Positions 25,549 through 34,775 of a stretch of DNA of 64,000 nucleotides are shown here, piece after piece (position 1 is the stretch's first letter; every line of letters starts with the position of its first letter). The stretch comes from CAZVEE01 sp964625525 (GTDB lineage Bacteria > Pseudomonadota > Alphaproteobacteria > JAJFIK01), in the NCBI GenBank assembly GCA_964625525.1, contig CAZVEE010000004.1, positions 11,323 to 75,322 of the forward strand, written 5' to 3'. The notes below the pieces were generated by a model. The model saw nothing but the letters and a program-made list of their open reading frames with translations, did not search any database and had not been told where the DNA came from. The translations under genes and the position numbers were made by a program.

Positions 25549-27369
25549 TCACTCCACCGTCACGGACTTGGCGAGGTTGCGGGGCTGGTCCACGTCCGTG
25601 CCTTTGGCCACGGCTGTGTAATAGGCCAGCAGCTGCATGGGCACCGCGAGCAGCAGCGGTGCGGTCAGCGGATCGGTCTTGGGGATCTGTACGGTGCGCC
25701 AGGCATCGCCGCCGGCCACCGCCAGGCCTTCGGCGTCGGAGATCAGCACCACTTTCCCGCCGCGCGCGATCACTTCCTGCATGTTGGAGACGGTCTTCTC
25801 AAAAAGCGCATCGTGCGGCGCCACGACGATGACCGGCACGTCTTCATCGATGAGTGCGATCGGACCGTGCTTCAGCTCTCCCGCCGCATAGCCCTCGGCG
25901 TGAATATAGGAGATTTCCTTGAGCTTCAGCGCCCCTTCCATAGCGATGGGATAAGCCGTGCCGCGCCCCAGGAACAACACGTCGCGCGCCTTGGCCAGGT
26001 CATGACCCAGCTGCTCGAACTGGTCCTCATGTTTCAGCAACTCGGCAATGGCGCCGGGGACTTGTGTCAGCGCCTGCATAGCCGCCCGCTCGTCCTCGCT
26101 GGACATGACGCCGCGCGCCCGGCCCGCATGGACCGCGAGTGCGGCCAGCACTGCTAACTGGCAAGTAAACGCCTTGGTGGACGCAACGCCAATTTCCGGT
26201 CCCGCATTGGTGGGCAGCACCAGATCCGCGTCCCGCGCGATAGAGGACTCCGGCACATTCACCACCGCCGCCGTAGCCGCGCCTTGCGCCTTGCAATAGC
26301 GCAACGCCGCCAGCGTATCCGCCGTCTCGCCGGACTGGGACACGAACACTGCCAGGTCCCGCGCGCCCACCACCGGCTCGCGATAGCGGAACTCCGACGC
26401 GATATCGATTTCCACCGGCAGCCGCGCCAGCCGTTCAAACCAGTAGCGCGCCGTCAAACCCGCATAGAACGCCGTGCCGCAGGCGCTCAACGTCATGGCC
26501 CGCAGGTCCTCAAAAGCCATCCGGCCGGGCAGATCGATGCGTTGATCGACGGTGTTGAGATAAGTCGCGAGCGTATGGCCGATCACTTCCGGCTGATCGT
26601 GGATTTCCTTCAGCATGAAGTGGCGGTAGTTGCCCTTGCCCACCATGGCCGCGGAAACAGACGTGGTCTGGATTTTCCGGTCCACCTTGGTGCCCTGGGC
26701 GTCACGCACCTCCGCCGTGTCATGGGTGACGACGACCCAGTCGCCCTCTTCCAGATAGCTGATGCGGTTCGTCAACGGGGCCAGCGCAAAAGCGTCAGAC
26801 CCCAAAAACATCTCGCCCTCGCCATAGCCCACCACCAGCGGGCTGCCCCGGCGGGCGCCAATCATCAGGTCATCCTCGCCCTCGAACAACGCGGCGATGG
26901 CAAAGGCGCCATGCAGGCGATCCAAGGCCTTGGCCATGGCGTCTTGCGGGCTCGCCCCTGCATTCATTTGTTTGGTCACCAGCTGGACGATGACTTCGGT
27001 GTCGGTCTCCGTCTCGAAGACGTAACCCTGCGCGCTGAGTTCATCGCGCAAGTCTCGAAAGTTCTCGATGATGCCGTTGTGCACCAGCGATACTTTAGGC
27101 GTCGCATGGGGGTGGGCGTTCGCCACCGAGGGCGCGCCATGAGTGGCCCAGCGGGTGTGGCCAATGCCATTGACGCCTTCGAGCGGCTCGCGCGCCAGCA
27201 GATCTTCCAGATTGACGAGTTTGCCCAGCGCCCGCCGGCGCTCCAGCCGCCCATTGCGGACCACGGCCATGCCGGTGGAGTCATAGCCCCGGTATTCCAG
27301 CCGCCTCAGCGCCTCGCACAGCCGGGGCGCCACTGCGTTCCGGCCGAGAATGCCAACGATACCGCACAT
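25549..27369 (-). CDS. glmS: Glutamine-fructose-6-phosphate aminotransferase
   Basis: 606 residues: Ntn glutaminase domain beginning MCGIVGILG with Cys2 nucleophile and the GHTRWATHG segment, followed by two SIS domains (SQSGETADTLAALR, TNAGPEIGVASTKAF) and the C-terminal PRNLAKSVTVE. Makes glucosamine-6-P from fructose-6-P and glutamine. Operon with glmM directly downstream. No glmS ribozyme was recognised in the upstream region. Confidence 0.97.
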   Translation of the reverse strand: MCGIVGILGRNAVAPRLCEALRRLEYRGYDSTGMAVVRNGRLERRRALGKLVNLEDLLAREPLEGVNGIGHTRWATHGAPSVANAHPHATPKVSLVHNGIIENFRDLRDELSAQGYVFETETDTEVIVQLVTKQMNAGASPQDAMAKALDRLHGAFAIAALFEGEDDLMIGARRGSPLVVGYGEGEMFLGSDAFALAPLTNRISYLEEGDWVVVTHDTAEVRDAQGTKVDRKIQTTSVSAAMVGKGNYRHFMLKEIHDQPEVIGHTLATYLNTVDQRIDLPGRMAFEDLRAMTLSACGTAFYAGLTARYWFERLARLPVEIDIASEFRYREPVVGARDLAVFVSQSGETADTLAALRYCKAQGAATAAVVNVPESSIARDADLVLPTNAGPEIGVASTKAFTCQLAVLAALAVHAGRARGVMSSEDERAAMQALTQVPGAIAELLKHEDQFEQLGHDLAKARDVLFLGRGTAYPIAMEGALKLKEISYIHAEGYAAGELKHGPIALIDEDVPVIVVAPHDALFEKTVSNMQEVIARGGKVVLISDAEGLAVAGGDAWRTVQIPKTDPLTAPLLLAVPMQLLAYYTAVAKGTDVDQPRNLAKSVTVE

Positions 27370-27928
27370 GTATTTGCTTCCGATTTAGGACATGAAGAGC
27401 GCGCGGATGCGCCGGCTTCGGCACTGCGCTCGGACGTGTGGCGACCACTGCTCTCTGCCAAGCCGCCGTTGGAGGGCGATTGAGGTGCCCCGTCGTCATG
27501 GCGATGTCATGCCGCAGGAGTCGGCAATTGACTACCGCACGATGTCTGCGCGAGCCTCAAATCAAGTTTCTTTTCAACGGTGAAACAATATTGGCCCGGT
27601 CTGCGCAAGGGTGCGCCGGTCACAGACTGGCGTGCGGCCGGATTGGCATTGGACAGCCCCGTGCATCCAGGTTATTTCCTAGTCCCGGTGCTGCGGGCGC
27701 GAAATGAGGGGACTATTTCGCGGGATGCAGGCATCGCGACTGGACGCTGGCCGGTTACGCTTGAGCAATCTGACCGGGCGACACTATCGCCCCAGACGAT
27801 CAAGCCTAACGTCCCGGTGACTGCGATCCGGTCGCGCGTGATAAAAGACGGGCGTAACAACACAGGCGTGAGCCAGAGTTTGGCGCGGTGCTGGCGTGGC
27901 GGGGTCCTGCAACATGGTTGAGGCGGCG
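27370..27928. other. Divergent intergenic region glmS / UDP-xylose synthase
   Basis: 559 bp with no ORF that can be supported, between divergently transcribed glmS and the UDP-xylose synthase gene. It must hold both promoters. I saw no strong repeat, no recognisable riboswitch and no convincing -35/-10 pair. Confidence 0.5.
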
Positions 27929-28933
27929 ATGCATACGATCAAACGGATCATGATCACCGGAGGCGCAGGGTTCATCGGTTCGTTCGTATGCGAAAAACTG
28001 CTGGAAGACGGACACGAAGTTCTCTGTGTCGATAATTTCTTCACTGGAACGCGGCGCAATGTGCGCCATCTGCTGAGCAATCCGAATTTCGAGCTGATGC
28101 GGCACGATGTGACCGTGCCGCTGCTGGCGGAAGTGGACGAGATCTACAATCTCGCCTGCCCGGCCTCACCGGTGCACTATCAGTACGATCCGGTGCAAAC
28201 CACCAAGACCAGCATTCATGGCGCGATCAACATGCTGGACCTGGCCAAGCGCGTGAAGGCGCGCATTCTCCAGGCCTCCACCAGCGAAGTCTATGGCGAC
28301 CCGACCGTTCATCCGCAGGCAGAAGAGTATTGGGGCCATGTGAACCCGATCGGCATTCGCGCCTGTTACGACGAAGGCAAGCGCGTCGCCGAAACCCTGT
28401 TCTTCGATTATCACCGCCAATACCACCTGGCGATCAAGGTAGGGCGGATCTTCAACACTTACGGTCCGCGCATGCAGCCCAATGACGGGCGCGTGGTGTC
28501 TAACTTCATCATGCAGGCCCTGCGCGGCGAGGCGATCACCATCTATGGCGACGGGACGCAGACGCGCTCTTTCTGCTATGTGGAAGATCTGGTGGCGGGC
28601 CTTATCGGCCTCATGAACAGCGATGAAGCCGTTACCGGCCCCATCAATCTGGGCAATCCCAACGAGTTCACCATTCGCGAACTCGCCGATCTGATCATTG
28701 ATATCACCGGGTCCAAATCGGTCATCGAGCATCGGCCGTTGCCCTCTGACGACCCCAAACAGCGTCAGCCGGATATCACCCGGGCGCGGACGACGCTGAA
28801 ATGGGAGCCGAAAATCGGCCTGCGCCACGGTCTGGAACGCACGATCGATTATTTCGAAGATCTCATGCGTCAAAACCTGTTGCCCGGAATTCCCAGCCGG
28901 AAACCCGCTCCGCATATTGAAAAAGCCTTCTGA
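27929..28933 (+). CDS. UDP-glucuronate decarboxylase (UDP-xylose synthase)
   Basis: 334-residue extended SDR. GGAGFIGSFVCEKLL, the DNFFTGTRRNV segment, YNLACPASPVHYQYDP and CYDEGKRVAETLFFDY (Y-x3-K within YDEGK) are signatures of UXS enzymes. It converts UDP-glucuronate to UDP-xylose through a 4-keto intermediate. Start at 27929 was chosen because GAGG lies about 6 nt upstream; 27914 is an alternative. It consumes the product of ugd. Confidence 0.93.
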   Translation: MHTIKRIMITGGAGFIGSFVCEKLLEDGHEVLCVDNFFTGTRRNVRHLLSNPNFELMRHDVTVPLLAEVDEIYNLACPASPVHYQYDPVQTTKTSIHGAINMLDLAKRVKARILQASTSEVYGDPTVHPQAEEYWGHVNPIGIRACYDEGKRVAETLFFDYHRQYHLAIKVGRIFNTYGPRMQPNDGRVVSNFIMQALRGEAITIYGDGTQTRSFCYVEDLVAGLIGLMNSDEAVTGPINLGNPNEFTIRELADLIIDITGSKSVIEHRPLPSDDPKQRQPDITRARTTLKWEPKIGLRHGLERTIDYFEDLMRQNLLPGIPSRKPAPHIEKAF

Positions 28934-29191
28934 ACGGGTTTTATGACCGGGTGAAGGGCCCTTGAGGCACTCGAACCGCTGGTCGGAGGGTGTATGGGCG
29001 GCGGTATGGCTTTCGCGGCCGCTGCGAATCCCCAATAGTCGAGCGATCCGTGCCCAACCCGGCGCGCCGCCGGGCCGGGAGCATCGCCGCGAGGCCGTGC
29101 CGGACAAAAGTGTCTGAAAACGGCCGCAACCGCCCCTTGAGCGCCGGGGCTGTCTCGAACCAAGGCCGCATCAGCGAGCGGGCGTGACCAT

Positions 29192-30730
29192 TTGGCTGAG
29201 CACTCCGTTGGACATACCTCTGCCCTCCCCGCCGCCGGCACCTTGTCGGGGGAACGGCTGAACGCGCCCTCGCGCACTGTGATGCCGCACACCGTGATGC
29301 CGCACACCGTGATGCCGCGGGCTGTGAGAGCCGTGCGCCGTTTGGCCGAGCGCGCGCCGGCCCGCTGGCTTGATGCACTGGCGGTCATGGCTGGCGATGC
29401 AGCCGCGCTTATCCTCGCCTGGGCGTTGACGGATGGGCTGTTCGGCGGCGGTTCCAGCATTTCCCCCTTTGTGCGCGCCCATGGCATTACGGTCATGCTG
29501 TCGCTCCTCGCCTGGTTTGCATTGGTCGGGCATTACCGGCCCGGCCATGCCTGGCGCGCGGAAACACGCACGGTGGTGCTGACATTGCTTGCCACCATGG
29601 CTTTCCTGGCCTTTGCGGTTGTCGCGAGCGGAGGCGTGTTGAGCCTTCTGCCCGGGGGGGGCGCCTTGGCCCTCAGCATCGTTCTGGTGCCGGTCACGCG
29701 CCATTGGGTGCGCCACGGGCTGCGGGCGGTGGGACGTTGGCGCATTCCCACGGTCATCGTCGCGCCGCGCGATGACGGTGAGGCTCTCGCCCGCGCCATG
29801 GCCGCCGATGCCGCCTGCGGTTATGACGTTTTAGAAATCGTCAGTCCGGATACGGTCTATCGGCCGGATCTAGAGGCCCATCTGCTCGGGCGCTATGGCC
29901 GCGACCGGCGTCTCGTATTTCTCGTCTCGCCGCGCGCCGAAGATGGCACGGAGCCGTCGCCGCCAGCCGCGCATGTCCTGCCGATTTTCACGCGCCATGG
30001 TTTTTCCGCCGCTGTCGTGCCAGCTCAGCCCAAGGTGGTTCTGGCCGGGATTGATCTTAATCGTGTCGACGGGCTCGATGGCGGTCTCATTGCCCAGGCT
30101 GGCCACCGCGCGCCCAGCACCGCGGCGCGAGTGTTGAAACGGGCCGCCGATGTGGTCATGGCGCTGGTCGGACTTGCCCTCGCGGCGCCCCTGTTTCTAC
30201 CCATCGCCGCCATGATCCGCTCAGATGGTGGGCCGGTGTTTTTCAGCCAGACGCGCATTGGACGCGGTGGGCGGCTCTTTGCGTGCCTGAAGTTCCGAAC
30301 CATGGTGACGGATGCGTCGGCCCGGCTGGAGGCGCTTCTGGCCAGCGACCCGAATGCGGCCGAGGAATGGGCGCGTGACCAGAAACTGAAAAGCGATCCC
30401 CGCGTCACGGCCATGGGGGAGTTCCTGCGCAAGACGAGCCTCGATGAACTGCCGCAGCTGCTCAACATTCTCCGTGGCGAAATGAGCTTGGTGGGTCCGC
30501 GGCCGGTGGTCCCCGACGAATTGGCGCGATACGGCGCCTCGGCGCCTTACTATTTGGCGGTGCGCCCGGGCCTGACGGGGCTATGGCAGGTCAGTGGGCG
30601 GAATAATACGACTTATGATGAGCGGGTTATGTTTGACGTAACCTATGTACTCAACTGGTCCTTCTGGAAGGATTGTATCATCGTGATGCGGACGATGTCC
30701 GAAGTGCTCTGGCGGCGCAGTGGGTTTTAG
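29192..30730 (+). CDS. Polyprenyl-phosphate hexose-1-phosphate transferase (WcaJ/HfsE type)
   Basis: Up to 512 residues. Four N-terminal membrane helices (about 60-175), a CoA-binding-like central domain, a fifth helix (about 325-345) and a C-terminal bacterial sugar transferase domain with FFSQTRIGRGGRLFACLKFR, DELPQLLNILRGEMSLVGPRP and RPGLTGLWQVSGR. This enzyme starts repeat-unit assembly by moving hexose-1-P onto undecaprenyl phosphate at the inner membrane. The start is uncertain: the frame opens at TTG 29192, but a triple 15-bp repeat (29276-29320) brings three in-frame GTG-ATG pairs just before the first conserved part. Confidence 0.92.
   Translation: MAEHSVGHTSALPAAGTLSGERLNAPSRTVMPHTVMPHTVMPRAVRAVRRLAERAPARWLDALAVMAGDAAALILAWALTDGLFGGGSSISPFVRAHGITVMLSLLAWFALVGHYRPGHAWRAETRTVVLTLLATMAFLAFAVVASGGVLSLLPGGGALALSIVLVPVTRHWVRHGLRAVGRWRIPTVIVAPRDDGEALARAMAADAACGYDVLEIVSPDTVYRPDLEAHLLGRYGRDRRLVFLVSPRAEDGTEPSPPAAHVLPIFTRHGFSAAVVPAQPKVVLAGIDLNRVDGLDGGLIAQAGHRAPSTAARVLKRAADVVMALVGLALAAPLFLPIAAMIRSDGGPVFFSQTRIGRGGRLFACLKFRTMVTDASARLEALLASDPNAAEEWARDQKLKSDPRVTAMGEFLRKTSLDELPQLLNILRGEMSLVGPRPVVPDELARYGASAPYYLAVRPGLTGLWQVSGRNNTTYDERVMFDVTYVLNWSFWKDCIIVMRTMSEVLWRRSGF
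29276..29320 (+). repeat. 15-bp tandem repeat x3 near a start site
   Basis: Three units of AC[T/C]GTGATGCCGCAC (last unit ends CGG), encoding TVMPH-TVMPH-TVMPR in the initiating-transferase frame. Each unit carries adjacent GTG and ATG codons, so copy number changes would keep the frame while changing the number of possible starts. Confidence 0.85.
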
Positions 30731-30935
30731 ACCCTTAGCGGTGCCATCCGGACTGGACCGACGGATCGCGTCGGATCCGACGTTGGACGAACGGAATGCC
30801 GTTTTTGTGTGTCGTGCGGCGGCACGACAGGGTGGCCGTCTATTTCGTGTCTCAATACGTTGGTGAGGTTTGCGTCAGTGGTGTAAGCGCGCCCGGCCTG
30901 GCACACAGGGACCGGACGTGTGTAGGAGATGACAG

Positions 30936-31955
30936 ATGACAGTGCTCGTAACCGGCGGGGCCGGCTATATTGGCAGTCACATGGCCCACACTCTCGTCGA
31001 GAAAGGCGAGCACGTGGTGGTTGTGGACGATCTCTCCCGCGGTGACCGCTCTCTCGTGCCTTTGGGGGCTGAATTCGTGCCGGGCTGCGTGGGCGATCCC
31101 CGGGTTCTGGAACGGATCTTCCGCAGTTATCCCATTGATGCGGTGATTCATTTCGCCGGTTATCTGATCGTGTCGGAATCCATGCAGGATCCGATGCTCT
31201 ATTATGAGCGCAACACCACGATTTCCCGCACACTGATCGAGGCCTGTGTGGCCCATGACGTGGACAAGATCATCTTCTCGTCCACCGCGTCGGTCTATGG
31301 CGCTCCGACCATGACGCCCACGGCCGAGACGGCCCCGATCCGGCCCATCTCGCCTTATGGCCGGTCTAAGTTGATGACCGAAATGATGCTGGAGGATGCC
31401 TGCGCGGCGCATGGCCTGCGCTCGGTCTTCTTGCGGTATTTCAATGTGGCCGGCGCCGATCCGCGCGGACGCACGGGGCAGATCTCACGCACGCCGACCC
31501 ATTTGATCAAGATCGCGTCGCAGGTGGCGCTGGGTTTGCGCTCACGCCTGTCCGTCTACGGAACCGATTATCCGACGGCGGATGGAACCTGTGTACGCGA
31601 CTATATTCATGTGTCGGACCTGGTGGCAGCGCATGATCTGGCGCTGGAATATCTGCGCGCCGGAGAGCCGTCCACGGTCTTTAACTGCGGTTATGGGCAG
31701 GGTTATTCCGTGCTCGATGTGATCAATGCTTTCGAACGGGTCATGGGTTCTGCTCTGCCCACGCAGGTCGCGCCGCGCCGGGCGGGCGACCCACCGGCCC
31801 TTGTGGCCGATGCCAGCCTGTTGAGCCGGACGCTCGGGTGGCGCCCGCTTTATGATGATCTGGAATACATCATTGAAACCGCGCTCGCCTGGGAACGGGC
31901 GACGACCGATCCGGTGAAGGCGCCGCGCCGCTACCATCACGCCGTGGTGGCTTAA
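30936..31955 (+). CDS. galE: UDP-glucose 4-epimerase
   Basis: 339 residues: GGAGYIGSHMAHTL, the VDDLSRG segment, VIHFAGYLIVSESMQDP, SSTASVYG and SPYGRSKLMTE (Y-x3-K), and the C-terminal RAGDPPALVAD typical of GalE. Interconverts UDP-Glc and UDP-Gal, or UDP-GlcNAc/GalNAc. Its stop overlaps by 4 bp the stop of the convergent GDP-mannose pyrophosphorylase gene. Confidence 0.93.
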   Translation: MTVLVTGGAGYIGSHMAHTLVEKGEHVVVVDDLSRGDRSLVPLGAEFVPGCVGDPRVLERIFRSYPIDAVIHFAGYLIVSESMQDPMLYYERNTTISRTLIEACVAHDVDKIIFSSTASVYGAPTMTPTAETAPIRPISPYGRSKLMTEMMLEDACAAHGLRSVFLRYFNVAGADPRGRTGQISRTPTHLIKIASQVALGLRSRLSVYGTDYPTADGTCVRDYIHVSDLVAAHDLALEYLRAGEPSTVFNCGYGQGYSVLDVINAFERVMGSALPTQVAPRRAGDPPALVADASLLSRTLGWRPLYDDLEYIIETALAWERATTDPVKAPRRYHHAVVA

Positions 31956-33040
31956 AGTTCCGACCGTTTGGCCGCCTTGAGCTGTTCCACGATGCTTTTC
32001 ACGGATTGAGCCTTTTCGCGCGTCGTGACAAGCACCGCGTCTTCGGTTTCGATCACCACCACGTCTTCCAGCCCTGCGACGGCCACAAGCCGAGACTTCG
32101 CGCGCACCAGGCAGCGATGGGCATCGTGCAGCACCACGTCACCGCTGACGGCGTTGGCTTGCCCATCCTTGTCCGCCACATCGTAGATCGCGGCCCAGGA
32201 TCCCACATCGTTCCAGCCCATATCCACCGGTACCACCGCCGCCCGGTCGGTGCGCTCCATGACCGCATAGTCGATGGAATCCGCGGGGCAATCGGCAAAA
32301 ATGGCTCGTGCGGGTTTGATGGCCGTATTGCTGCGATCGGCCTCTGCCAAAGCGGCCCGACAAGCCCTCAGGATGTCTGGGCAGTGGCGCTCCATTTCCT
32401 GAAGCAGGGTGTCGGCGCGGGCGGTGAAAATGCCACCGTTCCAGTAGTAAGCCCCCTCTGCCACATAGCGCTCGGCGGTCGCCTTATCGGGCTTCTCCAC
32501 AAAGCGGGAGACTTCATATCCGGCCTCGACACTCGCCACGGCCTGGCCGCGGGCGATATAGCCGTAGCCAGTTTCCGCATGGCTCGGGACAATGCCATAG
32601 GTCACCACGAAGCCCTCCCGCGCCAGCTTGGCCGCGCGGGTGATCGCCTGGTGAAAGGCCGCCTCATCAGTGATGTGGTGGTCGGCTGGCAGGATCAGGG
32701 CCACGCCATCGGGATCATGCTCCGCGATCACGATCGCCGCCAGTGCCACCGCCGGCGCGGTGTTGCGGCCCACGGGCTCGGCGATCACCGAGTGAGGCGT
32801 CACGCCTTGCCGGTCAAGCTGGGCGCGGATCTCCTCCACATGGCGCTCATTGCACACGATCAGCGGATCTGCGAACGCCAAGTCGGAACTGCGCGTTTCG
32901 CCACGCACCCGCGCCACGGTTTCTTGCAACATGGAGTGCTCGGATGTGAGCGCATGCAGTTGCTTGGGATGGTCCCTGCGCGATGCGGGCCACAGCCGGG
33001 ACCCCACGCCGCCCGACAGCACGACCGGATACACGTTCAT
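31952..33040 (-). CDS. Mannose-1-phosphate guanylyltransferase
   Basis: 362 residues, the single-domain form. The nucleotidyltransferase signature LSGGVGSRLWPASRRDHPKQL (in two parts) and the RFVEKPDKATAERYV segment are present; the C-terminal cupin phosphomannose isomerase domain of ManC/AlgA (about 470 residues) is absent. It makes GDP-mannose for Gmd (39815). The missing isomerase step can be covered by the AGE-family protein encoded two genes upstream on the same strand. No phosphomannomutase gene is in the window. Confidence 0.93.
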   Translation of the reverse strand: MNVYPVVLSGGVGSRLWPASRRDHPKQLHALTSEHSMLQETVARVRGETRSSDLAFADPLIVCNERHVEEIRAQLDRQGVTPHSVIAEPVGRNTAPAVALAAIVIAEHDPDGVALILPADHHITDEAAFHQAITRAAKLAREGFVVTYGIVPSHAETGYGYIARGQAVASVEAGYEVSRFVEKPDKATAERYVAEGAYYWNGGIFTARADTLLQEMERHCPDILRACRAALAEADRSNTAIKPARAIFADCPADSIDYAVMERTDRAAVVPVDMGWNDVGSWAAIYDVADKDGQANAVSGDVVLHDAHRCLVRAKSRLVAVAGLEDVVVIETEDAVLVTTREKAQSVKSIVEQLKAAKRSEL

Positions 33041-33087
33041 AATCGCCTCAATCCTTGCCCCCGAAGGCCGTCCACAGTCCCTACGAT

Positions 33088-34761
33088 CTATAAACGGTCG
33101 TCCTTGCGGCAGTCGCTATTGTAGGCCTCGATCAGGGAGCGGGTCGAGCCGCTCATCTCCGCCAGGCCGTCCCCGTTCAAAAGCTGCGTTGCCAGGGTCT
33201 TGCCCAGCTCCACACCGAACTGGTCGAAGGAGTTGATGTCCCAGATCACCCCTTGGGTGAAAATCTTGTGCTCATACAATGCAATCAACGCGCCAAGCCG
33301 CGCTGGCGACAGCTCGTCCAGCAGCAGGGTTGAAGACGGCCGGTTACCAGGGAACGTCATATGCGGTGCCAGATCCGCCGCGGATGCAGCGCTGTGGCCC
33401 TTGGACGCGAGCAGGGTGCGCGCCTCTTCCAGGGTCCGACCGCGCATCAGCGCCTCGGTCTGGGCGAACATATTGGCCATCAACAACCGCTGATGCGGCG
33501 GCTTGGACGCGTCGTCCACTTTGGCGATGCCGATGAAATCACCGGGCACGACCTGGGTGCCCTGGTGCAAGTGTTGAAAGAACGAGTGCTGAACATTTGT
33601 GCCCACACCGCCCCACAGCACAGGCGCGCTTTGCCAGGTGAGCGGATCACCTTTAAGAGTGACGCCCTTCCCGTTGCTTTCCATATCCGCTTGCTGAAGA
33701 TATGCGGGTAACAGTGTCAACCGGTCCGAATAGGGCAACATGGCCCAGCTCGCACAGCCCAAAAAATTGCTGTGCCAGATACCGATCAAAGCCATCAGGA
33801 CAGGCAGGTTTTCCTCAAGCGGCGTCTTGGCGAAATGCTGATCCATACTGAAGGCGCCTTTGCGCAGAGCATTGAAATGCTCCATGCCCAGGCCCAGCGC
33901 AATGGACAGGCCAATCGCCGCCCACAGCGAATAGCGCCCCCCGACCCAGTCCCAGAACTCGAACGCATTGTCCGGATTGATCCCGAACCCGGCGACCGCT
34001 TCGGCGTTGGTGGAAACGGCCACGAAATGCTGGGCGATAGCGCTTTCCGGCGCCCCGCTCGCTAGGAACCAGGACCGCGCGCTGAGCGCATTAGTCATGG
34101 TTTCGAGCGTCGTAAACGTCTTTGAGGCGACAATGAACAGCGTTGTGGTCGGATCAAGCCGCTCCAGCAGATCGCCGATATCCGCGCCGTCCACATTCGA
34201 CACGAAATGGGTCTCGATAGCCTTGTTCCGGTACGGCCGAAGGGCGTGACAGACCATGCGCGGTCCCAGATCCGAGCCGCCGATGCCGATATTCACCACG
34301 TCCGTGACGCGCTTGCCCGTATGACCAGTCCAATCACCCGAATGGACGCGCTCCACGAACGCCCCCATGCGCTCAACGACCCGTTCCACATCCGGCACCA
34401 CATTGTGCCCATCAAGCACCACTGGCGCCTTATCCATCCGCCGCAGCGCAGTGTGCAGCACGGCGCGGTTTTCGGTGCTGTTGATCCGATGCCCGTTGAG
34501 CATCTCGTTGCGCCGATGCTCCAGATCCATGTCGCGGGCGAGCTGCACCAGCAGCGCCAGCGTTTCCTCGGTCATCAGCGTCTTGGAGAAGTCGAGCAGA
34601 ATGCCGCAGGTCGCCCGGTTGAACTGGCCAAAGCGATCAGCGTCCTCAAACAGCGCCGTGATGCGCTGGTCCTTCAGGCTGTCCCGATGCCGGGCCAGGG
34701 CCTTCCAGGTGGTGAGCGAGGTCTGACCCGTCGGGGTGGCGGAAGCAGTGTCGGTGCTCAC
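33088..34761 (-). CDS. pgi: Glucose-6-phosphate isomerase
   Basis: 557 residues. IGIGGSDLGPRM, the SKTFTTLETMTNA segment, GGRYSLWAAIGLS and NSFDQFGVELGK are the family signatures. It links glucose-6-P and fructose-6-P and so feeds both GlmS and mannose synthesis. Start is GTG at 34761 with GAGGAGGG 8 nt upstream, 14 bp after the AGE-type gene. A longer frame to 35040 reads that gene out of frame and is rejected. Confidence 0.95.
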   Translation of the reverse strand: MSTDTASATPTGQTSLTTWKALARHRDSLKDQRITALFEDADRFGQFNRATCGILLDFSKTLMTEETLALLVQLARDMDLEHRRNEMLNGHRINSTENRAVLHTALRRMDKAPVVLDGHNVVPDVERVVERMGAFVERVHSGDWTGHTGKRVTDVVNIGIGGSDLGPRMVCHALRPYRNKAIETHFVSNVDGADIGDLLERLDPTTTLFIVASKTFTTLETMTNALSARSWFLASGAPESAIAQHFVAVSTNAEAVAGFGINPDNAFEFWDWVGGRYSLWAAIGLSIALGLGMEHFNALRKGAFSMDQHFAKTPLEENLPVLMALIGIWHSNFLGCASWAMLPYSDRLTLLPAYLQQADMESNGKGVTLKGDPLTWQSAPVLWGGVGTNVQHSFFQHLHQGTQVVPGDFIGIAKVDDASKPPHQRLLMANMFAQTEALMRGRTLEEARTLLASKGHSAASAADLAPHMTFPGNRPSSTLLLDELSPARLGALIALYEHKIFTQGVIWDINSFDQFGVELGKTLATQLLNGDGLAEMSGSTRSLIEAYNSDCRKDDRL

Positions 34762-34775
34762 GGAGAGCGCCCTCC

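Noticed and set aside
26284..27483. 399-codon plus-strand frame opposite glmS
   Set aside because: Antisense shadow; no recognisable domain and glmS is certain.
27370..27928. Possible glmS riboswitch/ribozyme upstream of glmS
   Set aside because: No recognisable core, and these ribozymes are typical of Gram-positive bacteria.
29276..29320. Short regular repeats as a possible CRISPR array
   Set aside because: Units are contiguous with no spacers and keep a reading frame; the same holds for 56626-56700.
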